NCBI RefSeq assembly: GCF_029945925.1 | Contig: NZ_JAQSDN010000044.1 | Span: 62,001-126,000 of the forward strand | From: Polaromonas sp. | GTDB lineage: Bacteria > Pseudomonadota > Gammaproteobacteria > Burkholderiales > Burkholderiaceae_C | Reading direction: 5' to 3' | Length of the DNA: 64,000 nucleotides | In this document: in pieces, positions 46,086 through 55,239 of the stretch | Position numbering within the stretch: the first letter of the stretch is position 1 | Layout of the letters: every line of letters starts with the position of its first letter | The notes under the pieces: generated by a model | The model's input: the letters and a program-made list of their open reading frames with translations, nothing else | Told to the model about the DNA's origin: nothing | Databases searched by the model: none | Made by a program: the position numbers and the translations under genes

Positions 46086-47093
46086 TCAGGCACCTGTATT
46101 CTTATTAAAGAATAGTCCAGATGCGTCAAATGTACTTATCTCATTGTTTTTATTGGGGATTTTCGCGAACGCTTGTTCGGGATATGCCATGCTTTTGTTC
46201 GCCTTAATCCTTGTCATATCGCGAACGCCAGACGGGCTACGCGCGACACGAGCTAAGCCGTCCCGCTCCCATTCAACGCTCCAATTTTCAAGGCGTCCTA
46301 ATGCAGTAAGAGCAACTTTCACATCACTGCGCCGACGTCGATGCGTCCCCTCTGGAGCCCGTTCCGAACTACCAGGCCACAACCTTTCAATCAGGGTTTC
46401 AACCTTAATATTTATGTGATGCCCGCGGCTCAACGTCGTCGAAAAAAACGCATGCAAGGCCATCGGGATATCCTTGCCTAACTCAAGCCGTTCTTGTAGG
46501 GACACTTGGGCATAAGGCTGACCAAATAACGACGATGCCAGTCGACAGTTCAGAGCAAGGTTAATCCGACTGTCATCGCTGACCAGCATCACCACAAGGA
46601 AAGACTGACGTACCGTTTTATCCGTTCCCGTGGATTTTTCCCAGACCACAACTTCGCACAGTCGCCGAAGTTGCTCCATACGAAGCTCCTGGGCTGAGCC
46701 CCCAGTCTCGGTATTGCAGCGTCGATTGAGTTCGTACCAGGTCGTAGACAGCTTTACCGTTTGGCCCGGTGCTCGCTCATCGCCGTTGTTGAGAGTCCTC
46801 CAGAGAACCTGCCCCATCTCTGAATTCGCGCCTGCGTTGAGAACGACTGCGTCCTGGAATGCGGAAAATTGTTCCTGAGCCAGCTCCAGCAAGACCAAAA
46901 GCAGTGTTTGTTCTGGAATACCCAGGGCAGACTTGGCGGAAAATTTCAAAATTGGACCACCCTCCTTTGGCTGATAAGTCACCCCGAGGGTGGGACGCTC
47001 CCCCCGCTTGGGAAGCGGTTTGAACAGGGTGCTTAATCCCACTGGCGGGTGATAGCGCACAACTCTTTGTGCGGGCGGTGCCAACGCGTTCAT
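46086..47093 (-). CDS. repC: IncQ-type replication initiator RepC
   Basis: A 335-residue protein matching the layout of the RSF1010 RepC initiator, which binds origin iterons and recruits the helicase. Shared features: LFKPLPKRGERPTLGVTYQPKEGG near the N-terminus, LALNCRLASSLFG in the centre, a winged-helix ALHAFFSTTLS and IERLWPG followed by RRRRSDVKVALTALGRLENWSVE. It overlaps repA by four bases. Confidence 0.85.
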   Translation of the reverse strand: MNALAPPAQRVVRYHPPVGLSTLFKPLPKRGERPTLGVTYQPKEGGPILKFSAKSALGIPEQTLLLVLLELAQEQFSAFQDAVVLNAGANSEMGQVLWRTLNNGDERAPGQTVKLSTTWYELNRRCNTETGGSAQELRMEQLRRLCEVVVWEKSTGTDKTVRQSFLVVMLVSDDSRINLALNCRLASSLFGQPYAQVSLQERLELGKDIPMALHAFFSTTLSRGHHINIKVETLIERLWPGSSERAPEGTHRRRRSDVKVALTALGRLENWSVEWERDGLARVARSPSGVRDMTRIKANKSMAYPEQAFAKIPNKNNEISTFDASGLFFNKNTGA

Positions 47094-48064
47094 CCTGCGG
47101 CACCAACAGCCTGTACTTTCGCTCTGCGGGTGATGCGCTTGCCTATGGAGGAGGCATGACCTCCATTACTCGCGAGCACCAGCACTCCTCCAGCACGACG
47201 CTCCAGCAGGGCTGTTCCCTGCGGTGGCAGGTAGTTTGCTTTCGCAATGTCCACCAGTACAAACCTCCCCCGCTCATCTTCATCAATCCGACGAATTCGC
47301 GCAGCCTCTTTAGTCGGCTTGGACAGATTGAGTTGCCAGCGAACACCGTCGGACAGCGCGGTAGAGCCGCGTGCAGCCCCAGCTGCATCACCGTGGCCCA
47401 TTTGTGTCGACGCTCGATTAACGTGATGAGCGAAGCAAACAGCCGCCTTGGTTCTCGTCGCCAGTTCCCCGAACGTCTGAACCAGCGCCGTCATCGCTCC
47501 TGAGTCGTTTTCATCACAGATATGGAACTGCCGAATCGGGTCCAAAATCACAAGCTTCGCTCCCTCACAGGCCGCTGACAGCTGATGAAAACACTCGGTC
47601 TTTTCCAGGTCCCGAGACAACAACGAGACACGTGGCAGACCGGCGAGCGGATACAGGTGAAGATTTTCGGACCACAAGTCCATCAGCTCCGCTGCGGAGG
47701 CGTCCACACCGAGCAAGTGCCGCTGCTCAGTCAAGGTCACAACCACGGCATGAAGCCTGTGCCAAAACAAATCAACTGACTCCTCCGCCGCCACCATGAC
47801 AACCCGTCCAGGCTTGCGGGATTTGGCTATATCCGCATCGCCGCCTTCAAAGAGTCCGCCGCAGATGCTCCCGCCGCATGCGACCGCCATCGCCACCTGC
47901 AGCTCAAGCATGGTTTTGCCCACGCCTCCAGGTCCCGCCAGCATGCCAACCGTGCCGGCCAGAAGGCCCGGCAGTACATGGTCTTGAGGCGGTGGGCTGG
48001 TCGACAACATATGACGAATATTGATACGCTGTGCAAACGGGTTTGGCCTGGTCATGTCGCTCAT
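47090..48064 (-). CDS. repA: RepA-type hexameric replicative helicase
   Basis: A 324-residue RecA-fold helicase like RSF1010 RepA. Walker A GPGGVGKT is at 44-51, preceded by LPGLLAGTVGMLA; Walker B is KLVILDPIRQFH; AVCFAHHVNRAS and GSTALSDGVRWQL are conserved RepA segments. It would open the origin with RepC. The third IncQ gene, the RepB primase, is not in the window. Confidence 0.9.
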   Translation of the reverse strand: MSDMTRPNPFAQRINIRHMLSTSPPPQDHVLPGLLAGTVGMLAGPGGVGKTMLELQVAMAVACGGSICGGLFEGGDADIAKSRKPGRVVMVAAEESVDLFWHRLHAVVVTLTEQRHLLGVDASAAELMDLWSENLHLYPLAGLPRVSLLSRDLEKTECFHQLSAACEGAKLVILDPIRQFHICDENDSGAMTALVQTFGELATRTKAAVCFAHHVNRASTQMGHGDAAGAARGSTALSDGVRWQLNLSKPTKEAARIRRIDEDERGRFVLVDIAKANYLPPQGTALLERRAGGVLVLASNGGHASSIGKRITRRAKVQAVGAAG

Positions 48065-48282
48065 CGCGGGCCTCCCTGAATTGCCGTGACAGGAGCCACT
48101 ACCAGCCGCTCGAGCCAGTGCGCTACATCATCTGGGCGCCACCGCAGCATCCTGGTGTGCGGCAATATCAGCCGGGGGGGCACTGCGGCGGGATTGCGAC
48201 GGATGTCTTTTCTTATTGTTTCTGGACTACGACCAAGCAGTTCCGACAGGTCGTCAAGTGTGTAAAGGGGTTGAATAGTCAT
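48061..48282 (-). CDS. Small HTH protein of the replication operon
   Basis: A 73-residue protein starting MTIQPLYTLDDLSELLGRSPETIRKDIRRNP, an excisionase/MerR-like helix-turn-helix, followed by LILPHTRMLRWRPDDVAHWLERL. It overlaps repA by four bases. By position it resembles the small repressor of IncQ rep operons. The open frame upstream to 48504 is not protein-like. Confidence 0.78.
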   Translation of the reverse strand: MTIQPLYTLDDLSELLGRSPETIRKDIRRNPAAVPPRLILPHTRMLRWRPDDVAHWLERLVVAPVTAIQGGPR

Positions 48283-48435
48283 TCTTTGGTTCTTTGCCGG
48301 TTCGAAGTACACACGACTTGCGCCCGACTGCGCCCTCTCGTGCCGGCTGTTGGCCTCTAACGCCCGCAGCTGACCCGTGTAATCTCCATATTTATATTTC
48401 CCGTATTCAATCGGGCGCCAACCGACCAGACAAAG

Positions 48436-48463
48436 AAAAAGGGCGTGTCCGATAGACACGCCC
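48436..48463 (-). terminator. Intrinsic terminator after the HTH regulator
   Basis: GGGCGTGTC (48441-48449) and GACACGCCC (48455-48463) form a perfect nine-base stem with a five-base loop. On the minus strand it is followed by TTTTT. It ends the transcript of the 48517-49152 gene and separates it from the rep operon. Confidence 0.92.
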
Positions 48464-48516
48464 TGACAAATCAACCAACCAGAAATCCCTACCACCTTCT
48501 CCAAAAAACTTCTTTT

Positions 48517-49152
48517 CTACCTTGCGTCAGTATCCCGGTGACCCGCCACCGCAGCGAACTCGTTTTCGTCATGCACGACGGCCGCCCGCTGCAACCAAAA
48601 CAGAATATTCGGAAGCTGCCGTGTCCCAAATGAGTCCTGACTGCTGACTTCGCCGTACATGAGAACCAAAGCTTTCTTGGCCTCGAACGGCAGCAAGTGC
48701 AAGTCGCCCGGTATTGCTTGCCGAATTTTGTGGTCATCCTGCAGTTCACGTACTGCGCGGTCCACTGCAGCCTCTTCAGTTTCCTCCGGGAAGAGAAAGT
48801 CACTGAGCTTTATGCTGTTGGCCAACAGCTTGACTACAGCAGTGCAAGTGCCGAGGTAGCGCGCTATCGCCTCGCACACAGCTTGGCTCAGATTTTCAGT
48901 ACTCCGAAAACCATTGCGAAGCTGGTTGATGTAGCCATATGTCACTCCCAGCTCTGCGGCCATATCTTGCAAGGTTGAGTTCCTCTTTCGCGCTTCATCC
49001 AAAAGCCAGCCCATAACCGGACCACCTGGCGTTTTGTAAATCCTCTCGACCCGCTGCGCCTTGGTTTCGTCAGGGAAAGGGGCGGGATTCTGTTCAAACA
49101 GCCTGGTGACCCTGTTGGGGACGGGAACTTTTGAGCCTGGAATTGTGTGCAT
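48517..49152 (-). CDS. HTH regulator-like protein, paralogue of the one at 6.7 kb
   Basis: A 211-residue protein. Its HTH (about 58-100) contains LGVTYGYINQLRNGFR, almost identical to the core of the 6697-7347 protein, with a charged helical C-terminal part. AGGACATC before the ATG acts as ribosome site. Position upstream of the rep genes suggests control of replication or maintenance. Confidence 0.75.
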   Translation of the reverse strand: MHTIPGSKVPVPNRVTRLFEQNPAPFPDETKAQRVERIYKTPGGPVMGWLLDEARKRNSTLQDMAAELGVTYGYINQLRNGFRSTENLSQAVCEAIARYLGTCTAVVKLLANSIKLSDFLFPEETEEAAVDRAVRELQDDHKIRQAIPGDLHLLPFEAKKALVLMYGEVSSQDSFGTRQLPNILFWLQRAAVVHDENEFAAVAGHRDTDAR

Positions 49153-49245
49153 AAATTGATGTCCTATTTGAAAGCACGAAGTGAGTGCTGCTTCCTATAG
49201 GTACCGCATTTCAATTTGCTTTTTGATGACGCTCGCTGGAGGTCT

Positions 49246-49280
49246 GCGGGGCCCAGGCGGAGTAAGTTACTGCTTTAATT
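49246..49280 (-). promoter_or_regulatory. Two-part repeated motif, copy 2
   Basis: GCGGGGCCC (49246-49254) and CTGCTTTAATT (49270-49280), the same blocks as at 9746-9777 with three more bases between them. It lies 94 bases upstream of the start of the 48517-49152 regulator gene. Confidence 0.4.
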
Positions 49281-49323
49281 TGGGAGGCTATGGGCGACAC
49301 CTAGTACTGGCGTTCGCCTAACG

Positions 49324-49860
49324 CGACCTGCCGGCGCTACCGTGGGCACCTACATGTTCCGCGAGGCGATGACCGTCGTGGGAACAGCGCCTATCTCCGC
49401 CTACCTACGCGGAGCTACTGACGATGTATTGAGTAGCATCGCAGTCAACGGTGTCAACCAGCCTGGCAACTCCGGGTGAGGATTCGGGGGTGTGGTCACC
49501 TCGACCACCTTTATCCAAACCATTTCGACGGAAGCTCGTGTCCGACAAGTCGACCTTGCAACCACGAAGACCGACCTGGACGCGTTCATGGCTGCGGAGC
49601 AGCAGAGGCTTCAAGACTATTCGGCCCACCTGCAGACAGCGCAGACGAGTGTCGACCAAGCGAATCGGGTTCAAAAGGAAGCAGAGGCGCGACTGAATGC
49701 TGTTCGGGGCGCATCACGGCGTGCTGCCGGACGAAAGTCAGCGACCGAGGAGCGATTGAAAGCACTTGGCCGCTCGTTGGTCGAAGCGGGCTTTGCAGAG
49801 GACGCACGTGAGTCCGATATCGTGTCGGCACTCAAGCCACATGCGCTGGCATGGTCCCGT
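49324..49860 (+). pseudogene. Degraded reading frame with internal TGA
   Basis: One frame reads GATVGTYMFREAMTVVGTAP, then YLRGATDDVLSSIAVNGVNQ, then a TGA at 49479-49481, and continues in phase as GFGGVVTSTTFIQTIS and a coiled-coil-like Gln/Ala/Glu-rich stretch. The first part resembles the beta-sandwich domains of PEP-CTERM or other surface proteins. No good start exists. I read it as a remnant; the part after GTG 49492 might alternatively be a short real gene. Confidence 0.35.
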
Positions 49861-49899
49861 TGCTGTTGCTCACGTTCAATCGTGGAATGCAACGAACAC

Positions 49900-50060
49900 A
49901 CAAATGCACCCCACCCACCAATGGCATCCTTCACGCACTTCTTTATGAAGCTATTGTTAGCCGAGCCAGCTAGTTTCTTCTGTTTTGCTGGCAATCTCGC
50001 ACACAGACTTTGCGACCTCTTTCTTACACTGCCGCGTCAATCGAAATTTTTGTGAATTAT
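49900..50060 (-). pseudogene. psiF: Damaged psiF-like copy
   Basis: Translation in two frames gives KSVCEIASK and then KKLAGSANNSFIKKCVKDAIGGW, matching the second repeat of the intact psiF-like protein at 58477-58722. A one-base shift separates the halves and the stop codon has become TGG. The similarity continues past the gene end to about 49859, so it is a segmental duplicate. Confidence 0.8.
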
Positions 50061-50167
50061 TGCCATTAGTGCTGGTAAGCAACATTTATGCAGCACCTTG
50101 ATTATTTATGACTACTCGAGCGTTACATGCAGTAACCTTGTTCAACAATAGCAATCAAGGGTCTAAG

Positions 50168-51346
50168 GTGAGGGGATATATTCGCATCGTTGCGGCGTGG
50201 GCCTTATACCTTCCATCAGTCTTCTCAGGCATTTCTTATGCCCAAGTTCCCCAAGTCGTATTGGCCGGAGTCGCCTATTCAGGAGACGCGCAGACGATTG
50301 CGGCCAGGTTCCCCTATTCCCTCCGGTACGAACAAACGCTGAAATCGGCAGGCGAGTCTCCCTATTCCAAGGTTCGACAAGCCCTTACTCTGGTGCCGCC
50401 GACCAACTTGGAAGTGCTGACCTCGCAGATAGACGAGCTTAAAGGGCGTGACCAAGCACTGGTCGCTTCACTCGTTGTGAATTCCGAGACGGTGTCAGTC
50501 GAACAATTTGGACAGCTGCGCAAGCTGCTCGTGATGATTCGTGGACAGACATTGTTTTTCGACTTCAAGTCCATGACCGTGGTCCGGTCCTATCCCATCA
50601 GTTTTGCCTATATCGACACCCTTGACCGGCAGCCCACTGAAGAAGAAGTTCTTGCACGAGTCAAGCAGGTCTATGAGGGCACCGCGAGCAAGCCAGGGCT
50701 ATACGCGCGCTTTGCGGGAACACTGGCCAAAGCAACATTGCCGACGAATGTGCCTCGCTACTTGCAGGTCTCCAGGGTGTCCCTGAGCCCGGACGTTCTA
50801 AACGCGCTTCCGGACTACCTCAAGAGTTCTCCCACAGTCGCTGAAACCTGGGCGGCTGACTTGGTGAGTGAAGCCCTCTCCACGCGCTTGGGAATTCCCC
50901 TCGTCCCGTACAGCAAGGGCTACGCCATAGGAAACGTCATGTCCATGCGGGTTTCGGACAGTACGGTTTTCACTCTGACTCTGCCCAAACCCGACTATGA
51001 AATCAGTGTCGACTTCACCGGCCTGAAAAAAATCAAGTACGGCGAAGTCAATGCCGGTGCCAGCTTCATCTATGGAGCCTACGCGACTCTCAAGATTGAA
51101 GAACCCCTGTCAGGCACGGCCTACATGAATACCTCACTCAAGAACGGCGAAGTCAAGGTCGTGCCAATGACGCAGACCTATGTGGATGATTTTCCGGCTT
51201 TCTACGACTCTCTGAATGGACTGTTCGGAAAGCTCGCAGAAGCCATTGGCGGCAAGGGGAATACTTGGGTAAAGGCTGCCGCAGCCGCACCGGATATCGA
51301 ATCTCAAATCATTAAAACGAGGGAGCTCATCAACCTATGCCAGTAA
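50168..51346 (+). CDS. Uncharacterised exported protein, first of the CsgG-linked cluster
   Basis: A 392-residue protein from GTG 50168, which places a signal peptide (GYIRIVAAWALYLPSVFSGISYAQ) at the N-terminus; ATG 50108 is the alternative, with 20 more residues. The mature part mixes alpha and beta (VVLAGVAYSGDAQTIAARFPYS, FSTMTVVRSYPISFAYID-like strand, ADLVSEALSTRLGIPLVPYSKGYAIG). No family recognised. Its end overlaps the next gene by ten bases, so it belongs to that unit. Confidence 0.72.
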   Translation: MRGYIRIVAAWALYLPSVFSGISYAQVPQVVLAGVAYSGDAQTIAARFPYSLRYEQTLKSAGESPYSKVRQALTLVPPTNLEVLTSQIDELKGRDQALVASLVVNSETVSVEQFGQLRKLLVMIRGQTLFFDFKSMTVVRSYPISFAYIDTLDRQPTEEEVLARVKQVYEGTASKPGLYARFAGTLAKATLPTNVPRYLQVSRVSLSPDVLNALPDYLKSSPTVAETWAADLVSEALSTRLGIPLVPYSKGYAIGNVMSMRVSDSTVFTLTLPKPDYEISVDFTGLKKIKYGEVNAGASFIYGAYATLKIEEPLSGTAYMNTSLKNGEVKVVPMTQTYVDDFPAFYDSLNGLFGKLAEAIGGKGNTWVKAAAAAPDIESQIIKTRELINLCQ

Positions 51347-52473
51347 TTCGCAAACTATTTCTCTTGCTGCTTATGGCAATCGCATCTGTGGCTATGGCCC
51401 AGGTTCAGCAAGGCCGGGGGAAGGCGACGGTCTCTTACTCCGGTAAGTCGGCCACCCCCGACATCAAAGCCAAGGCCAACCTTGCTGCACAGCTCAAGGC
51501 GGTCGAGTTCTACTACGCAGAGGCTGGTGAGTCCGAAGCTGCTAACTTTGATGCTGTGCGAGACAAAATCATCGCCGACCCGGACCGGTACATTCTCGAA
51601 ACCACGGTGCTCGCGGAAGAGGATAGCGCCGACAAAAAGCAGTACACCGTGACCGTCAGGGTGTCGCTCAACGTTGCCAACCTGCGTAATGCGGTGAAGG
51701 CGAACTCCGCAGTCGCCAAGACGGGTCGTGCTGACAAGTCCCCTTTGACCTTCTTGTTCATCTCCCGGCAGGTTGACTCCGTTAAGGCTTATGACGCGCG
51801 GGTCTTCAAGCGGGTTGACGAATCGGTCAAGGTAAACGCTTCCGGCTCAACGTCCAAAACCGGAGTGGAAGGCGAATCCGTGAGCCGCTCGCAGGTGAAG
51901 ACCAATAGTGCCACTACCGCCCAGGAGAGTGCCGGCGTCAATCGCACTCGAACGGTGGAGACAGGCGGTAGCACGGTACGCAGGTCCAGCGAATCGACTT
52001 GGCGCCTTATACCGAGTGCCAACTTGAATCAGGTGTTCACTTCCACCTTCGCGCGCGCGGGGTTCAAAGTCAGCGAAGCAGCATTGGTCGAGCCCTACAC
52101 CGGTGGCCAGTTCAAGGTTTCGATGGTTGAAGATGACTACAAGTCTGGCAACGACATGAAGTCTGGCACGCTCCAGTCCGTGGTCAGGGGCATGCGCACG
52201 GCCCAAATTCCTTACGTTGCGGTGGGGACGCTGGACGTTGGCATGGCCGACCAGGACCCCAGCACGGGGCTTGTGCGTGTCAGTGTCACCGTGAACGCCA
52301 AGATTTACGACGTGACGCAGACCATTCCCGACACGATTGCGTCAGTGGGCCCCGTCCAGTACGCAGGCATGGGCCCGACGGAAGACGAGGCGCGCACCAA
52401 CGCCTTGAAACTCGCAGCCAACAATGCAGCGCGTGAACTCACCAGCCAAGTGACAAATATCGGCGTTCGTTGA
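51337..52473 (+). CDS. Exported protein with FlgT/LPP20-like segments
   Basis: A 378-residue protein with signal peptide MPVIRKLFLLLLMAIASVAMA. The start (ATPDIKAKANLAAQLKAVEF ... KKQYTVTVRVSLNVANL) and end (GMGPTEDEARTNALKLAANNAARELTSQV) resemble the small FlgT/LPP20 domains of periplasmic and outer-membrane proteins; a Ser/Thr/Val-rich stretch (about 160-215) lies between. It is translated in an overlap with the first gene and probably works in the envelope with the lipoprotein downstream. Confidence 0.72.
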   Translation: MPVIRKLFLLLLMAIASVAMAQVQQGRGKATVSYSGKSATPDIKAKANLAAQLKAVEFYYAEAGESEAANFDAVRDKIIADPDRYILETTVLAEEDSADKKQYTVTVRVSLNVANLRNAVKANSAVAKTGRADKSPLTFLFISRQVDSVKAYDARVFKRVDESVKVNASGSTSKTGVEGESVSRSQVKTNSATTAQESAGVNRTRTVETGGSTVRRSSESTWRLIPSANLNQVFTSTFARAGFKVSEAALVEPYTGGQFKVSMVEDDYKSGNDMKSGTLQSVVRGMRTAQIPYVAVGTLDVGMADQDPSTGLVRVSVTVNAKIYDVTQTIPDTIASVGPVQYAGMGPTEDEARTNALKLAANNAARELTSQVTNIGVR

Positions 52474-52570
52474 CTCTCGTCCGCCGCTTTCCCGCAAATT
52501 CTCAAGCAGCCTAGATTTGCACTAGGCCTATTTCTTCCGTTTCCGTCATTTCAAACTCAAAGAGACTCTC

Positions 52571-53212
52571 ATGAAAAACAAGCTTTCCACTCTCGCGCTG
52601 GCCCTCGCCTTCACCCCGGCCGTTTCCTTTGCACAGTTTTCCATGCCCTCCATTCCGGGCATGGGTAAGAGTGCCGCCGCCCCCTCCGCAGACTTGGGGG
52701 GACAGCAAACCCAGTTGGTGCGCGCGTATGTTGCGGCCAACAAGGATGTCCTGACTGCCAACTCCAAGATGGCAGAAGCGCTGGGCCTCAAAGACGCAGC
52801 AGTCGCGTCCAAGGCCACTGCGGATTCTCTGACTGAGGGCGCTACGAAAGACAACCTGGACGCGGCCAACAAAGAAGTCAGCGCGTCTACTGACGCCGTA
52901 GCCGCTGAACTCAAGAAAGGCCCTCAACTGGACGCTGCTTCGAAGGCGACATTTGGCGTCGGGCTCGTCGCCCTGGCCTCCGGTGTCTCGAAATACGTCG
53001 GTGTGGGCAAGAACGTCTCGGACATGGCTTCGGGTCTGAAGGGCGCATCGATGATGCAACTGCCCAGCCTGCAGTCGGCCGTCTCGATTGTTTCCAAATT
53101 CCCTGATTCGATGGCCACGGTTTCGAGTGCATTGAAAAATGCTATCGCGTTTGCGAAGAGCAACGACATTCCCGTTCCAGCCGACGCTACCAAAGCCCTG
53201 GCCGCCCTGTAA
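52571..53212 (+). CDS. Uncharacterised exported alanine-rich protein
   Basis: A 213-residue protein with signal peptide MKNKLSTLALALAFTPAVSFA. The mature part is Ala/Ser/Lys-rich and helical (QTQLVRAYVAANKDVLTANSKMAEALGLKDAAVASKATADSLT), predicted to be a helical bundle, with a short Met/Pro segment (SMPSIPGMGKS) near the N-terminus. Unknown function; the position between two exported proteins suggests a substrate or periplasmic partner. Confidence 0.75.
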   Translation: MKNKLSTLALALAFTPAVSFAQFSMPSIPGMGKSAAAPSADLGGQQTQLVRAYVAANKDVLTANSKMAEALGLKDAAVASKATADSLTEGATKDNLDAANKEVSASTDAVAAELKKGPQLDAASKATFGVGLVALASGVSKYVGVGKNVSDMASGLKGASMMQLPSLQSAVSIVSKFPDSMATVSSALKNAIAFAKSNDIPVPADATKALAAL

Positions 53213-53237
53213 GCACTGAACCCTAACAAGGAACAAG

Positions 53238-54695
53238 ATGCGCCATCAGACCTGCGCAGCCCTGTTGGCTGCAGTTACATTTGTTGCCGGTTGCGGCGAC
53301 AAAAATGAATCCGCCAAGCCGGCAGCGGTGCCCACCAACATGTCGGCTCCGGTGCCCGATGTTGGCAAGCTCATCAACGTCAAAGTCACGGCGGAGGGTT
53401 TTGGTGCATCCGCCTCGGAGGCGGTGTCCGAAGCCATGAAGATGGCCATCTTGCAGGTCAATGGCGCGGCAATCCAGACTGCGAGCATGACCGCCAAGTA
53501 TGGCCTGGACGTGACGCTCGGCAAGGACTCGGTGTCGCTTCGCGCGAACGAATTCGCAGAGGTTGTAAAACAGCGCTCTGGCGGAGTGATTCAGAACTTC
53601 AAGGTGCTGGACCTGCAGGAACCGTCTCTTCTCGCGGGGAAGCGCTACAAGGCGTCAATCGAAGCGGAAATCGCCAAATTCAACGCCTCGGCTGAGATGC
53701 AAAAAATCAAGGTCGTCGTGGGCCCGATTCGGTTTGAAAGCGCCAGTCTGCCGATGGGGGACCGTTCTTTACCGTCTGCCGAGGTAGGGACGACCTTGCG
53801 GCAGCGCATAAGTGACGCCCTGGTACAAACCGGCCGTTTTGCCGTCCTGGACCGTGAGCTCAGCCCTGAAATAGAGCGCGAACTGGACATGATTGCCACT
53901 GGCCAGGCGCCTAGCGCCGAACTGGCCAAGATGTCTCAGGCCGCGAGCGCCGACCTTGTGTGGAGTGCACGGGTCAGCAATCTGTCCTACAACCGGCACG
54001 CACGCCAGCTCAAGACCAGCGACCGTGAACTGGTGAGCTATTCAGGCGGCTGGGCGATTTCACAGAAGCTGGTCAACGTGGCTACTCGGCAGGTGACTTC
54101 TTCCGACTCCCTCCGCGGGCAAGCCCCGCCGTTGGCGCCAACAACCTTGGGTTCAGGTGTTGACTCGGCGAAGGTTCTTGAAGACATGAGCAGCGAACTG
54201 GTCAGCCAGGTGGTCGCATCTATCCTGCGCCGAACGTTCCCGGTGACCGTGGTTTCCTTGGACGGAACCAACGTTGTGCTGAGCCAGGGCGGTCAGGCCA
54301 TCAGGGAGGGCACCCGCTATGCCATGGTGACCATGGGTAGCGAGATGAAGGACCCGCAGACCGGCCAGAGCCTGGGGCGAGTGGAGTCGCCTTGTTGTGA
54401 ACTGGTGGTCGAACGCGTCACGCCAAACCTGTCGTACGGCCGCCTGGAAAACGTGCGCTCCAACCTCGAGCAGCTCTCACCTGGGGGATTGCAACTGCGC
54501 CAGGAGCTCCCTGCGAGCGCGCAGAAAACCGCTGCTGTGACGCCGTCTCAAGTAGCGCCGGCTCCGGCAATCGCTGATGCCTCTGCGCCCATCCCCGCTA
54601 AACAGGGGAATGCGGTCAAGGCTCGGACCTCAAGTGCTGCCGCGCCGGCCGGCCCCGCTCAAGGCCCTGCGAGCAAGACTGATGACAAGTGGTGA
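53238..54695 (+). CDS. CsgG-like outer-membrane lipoprotein
   Basis: A 485-residue protein with a lipoprotein signal ending in VAGC (lipidated C19). An N-terminal FlgT/LPP20-like part (about 45-150) precedes a CsgG/TolB-like domain (about 160-340) with VGTTLRQRISDALVQTGRFAVLDR and SADLVWSARVSNL. The C-terminal about 80 residues are Ala/Pro-rich and probably disordered. CsgG proteins form outer-membrane export pores or, in LpoB-type relatives, activate peptidoglycan synthesis; which applies is not decided. It is the anchor of the cluster. Confidence 0.8.
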   Translation: MRHQTCAALLAAVTFVAGCGDKNESAKPAAVPTNMSAPVPDVGKLINVKVTAEGFGASASEAVSEAMKMAILQVNGAAIQTASMTAKYGLDVTLGKDSVSLRANEFAEVVKQRSGGVIQNFKVLDLQEPSLLAGKRYKASIEAEIAKFNASAEMQKIKVVVGPIRFESASLPMGDRSLPSAEVGTTLRQRISDALVQTGRFAVLDRELSPEIERELDMIATGQAPSAELAKMSQAASADLVWSARVSNLSYNRHARQLKTSDRELVSYSGGWAISQKLVNVATRQVTSSDSLRGQAPPLAPTTLGSGVDSAKVLEDMSSELVSQVVASILRRTFPVTVVSLDGTNVVLSQGGQAIREGTRYAMVTMGSEMKDPQTGQSLGRVESPCCELVVERVTPNLSYGRLENVRSNLEQLSPGGLQLRQELPASAQKTAAVTPSQVAPAPAIADASAPIPAKQGNAVKARTSSAAAPAGPAQGPASKTDDKW

Positions 54696-54761
54696 GGAAG
54701 CTGGCTGCTCAGCCGGGTCAAGCCGTTCTGGAAACATGAATCCGACCAAATTTTTAGCCCT

Positions 54762-55211
54762 ATGAATTACTCTCTAGCGCTTATTCCCTTGCTTGCCGCG
54801 TTGGCGGCGTCCAACGCTTTAGCCGCTTGTGAACGGGGTACCAAGGAAGTATTTTCCTGCAGTACCACTAAGGGAAAGCGTATTCAATTGTGCGAGTCAC
54901 CCGCCGGCATTGAGTATTCCTTTGGGGCACCCGCCAAAGCACCGGAAATCGTGGTCAACGTTCCGCGAGATAAGGCTTCGACCTCTCAGTGGGAGGGGTT
55001 CGGCCGGTGGCAAACCTACTCGGTGGATGTCCCCAACGGTGCGACTACCTACCGCATTTTTTCGGGCCACGATTCACAGAGCCCTGACGCGCCGCTTGAA
55101 GCTGGAGTGCAAGTTCTCATCAACAGAAAAGACATCGCGACAGTTGCGTGCGTGCCAAAAAGCGTGAACAACCTCATTGAAGGCATCAATCTTAAGAAGA
55201 CTGCCATGTGA
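54762..55211 (+). CDS. Small exported protein
   Basis: A 149-residue protein with signal peptide MNYSLALIPLLAALAASNALA and mature start CERGTKEVFSCST. It is beta-rich with four cysteines, likely in two disulphides (CSTTKGKRIQLC and later ACVPKS). It is followed by a partial repeat of the end of the CsgG-like gene (55248-55310), so it may have been inserted or duplicated here. Confidence 0.75.
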   Translation: MNYSLALIPLLAALAASNALAACERGTKEVFSCSTTKGKRIQLCESPAGIEYSFGAPAKAPEIVVNVPRDKASTSQWEGFGRWQTYSVDVPNGATTYRIFSGHDSQSPDAPLEAGVQVLINRKDIATVACVPKSVNNLIEGINLKKTAM

Positions 55212-55239
55212 GGTTTTGAGTGCACTTGCGGTGTTCGAG

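Noticed and set aside
49479..49481. Recoding of TGA (selenocysteine or readthrough), also considered at 58102
   Set aside because: TGA is an ordinary stop throughout the window, including ATGA overlaps, and no insertion hairpin or selenoprotein family is recognised; nonsense mutation is simpler.
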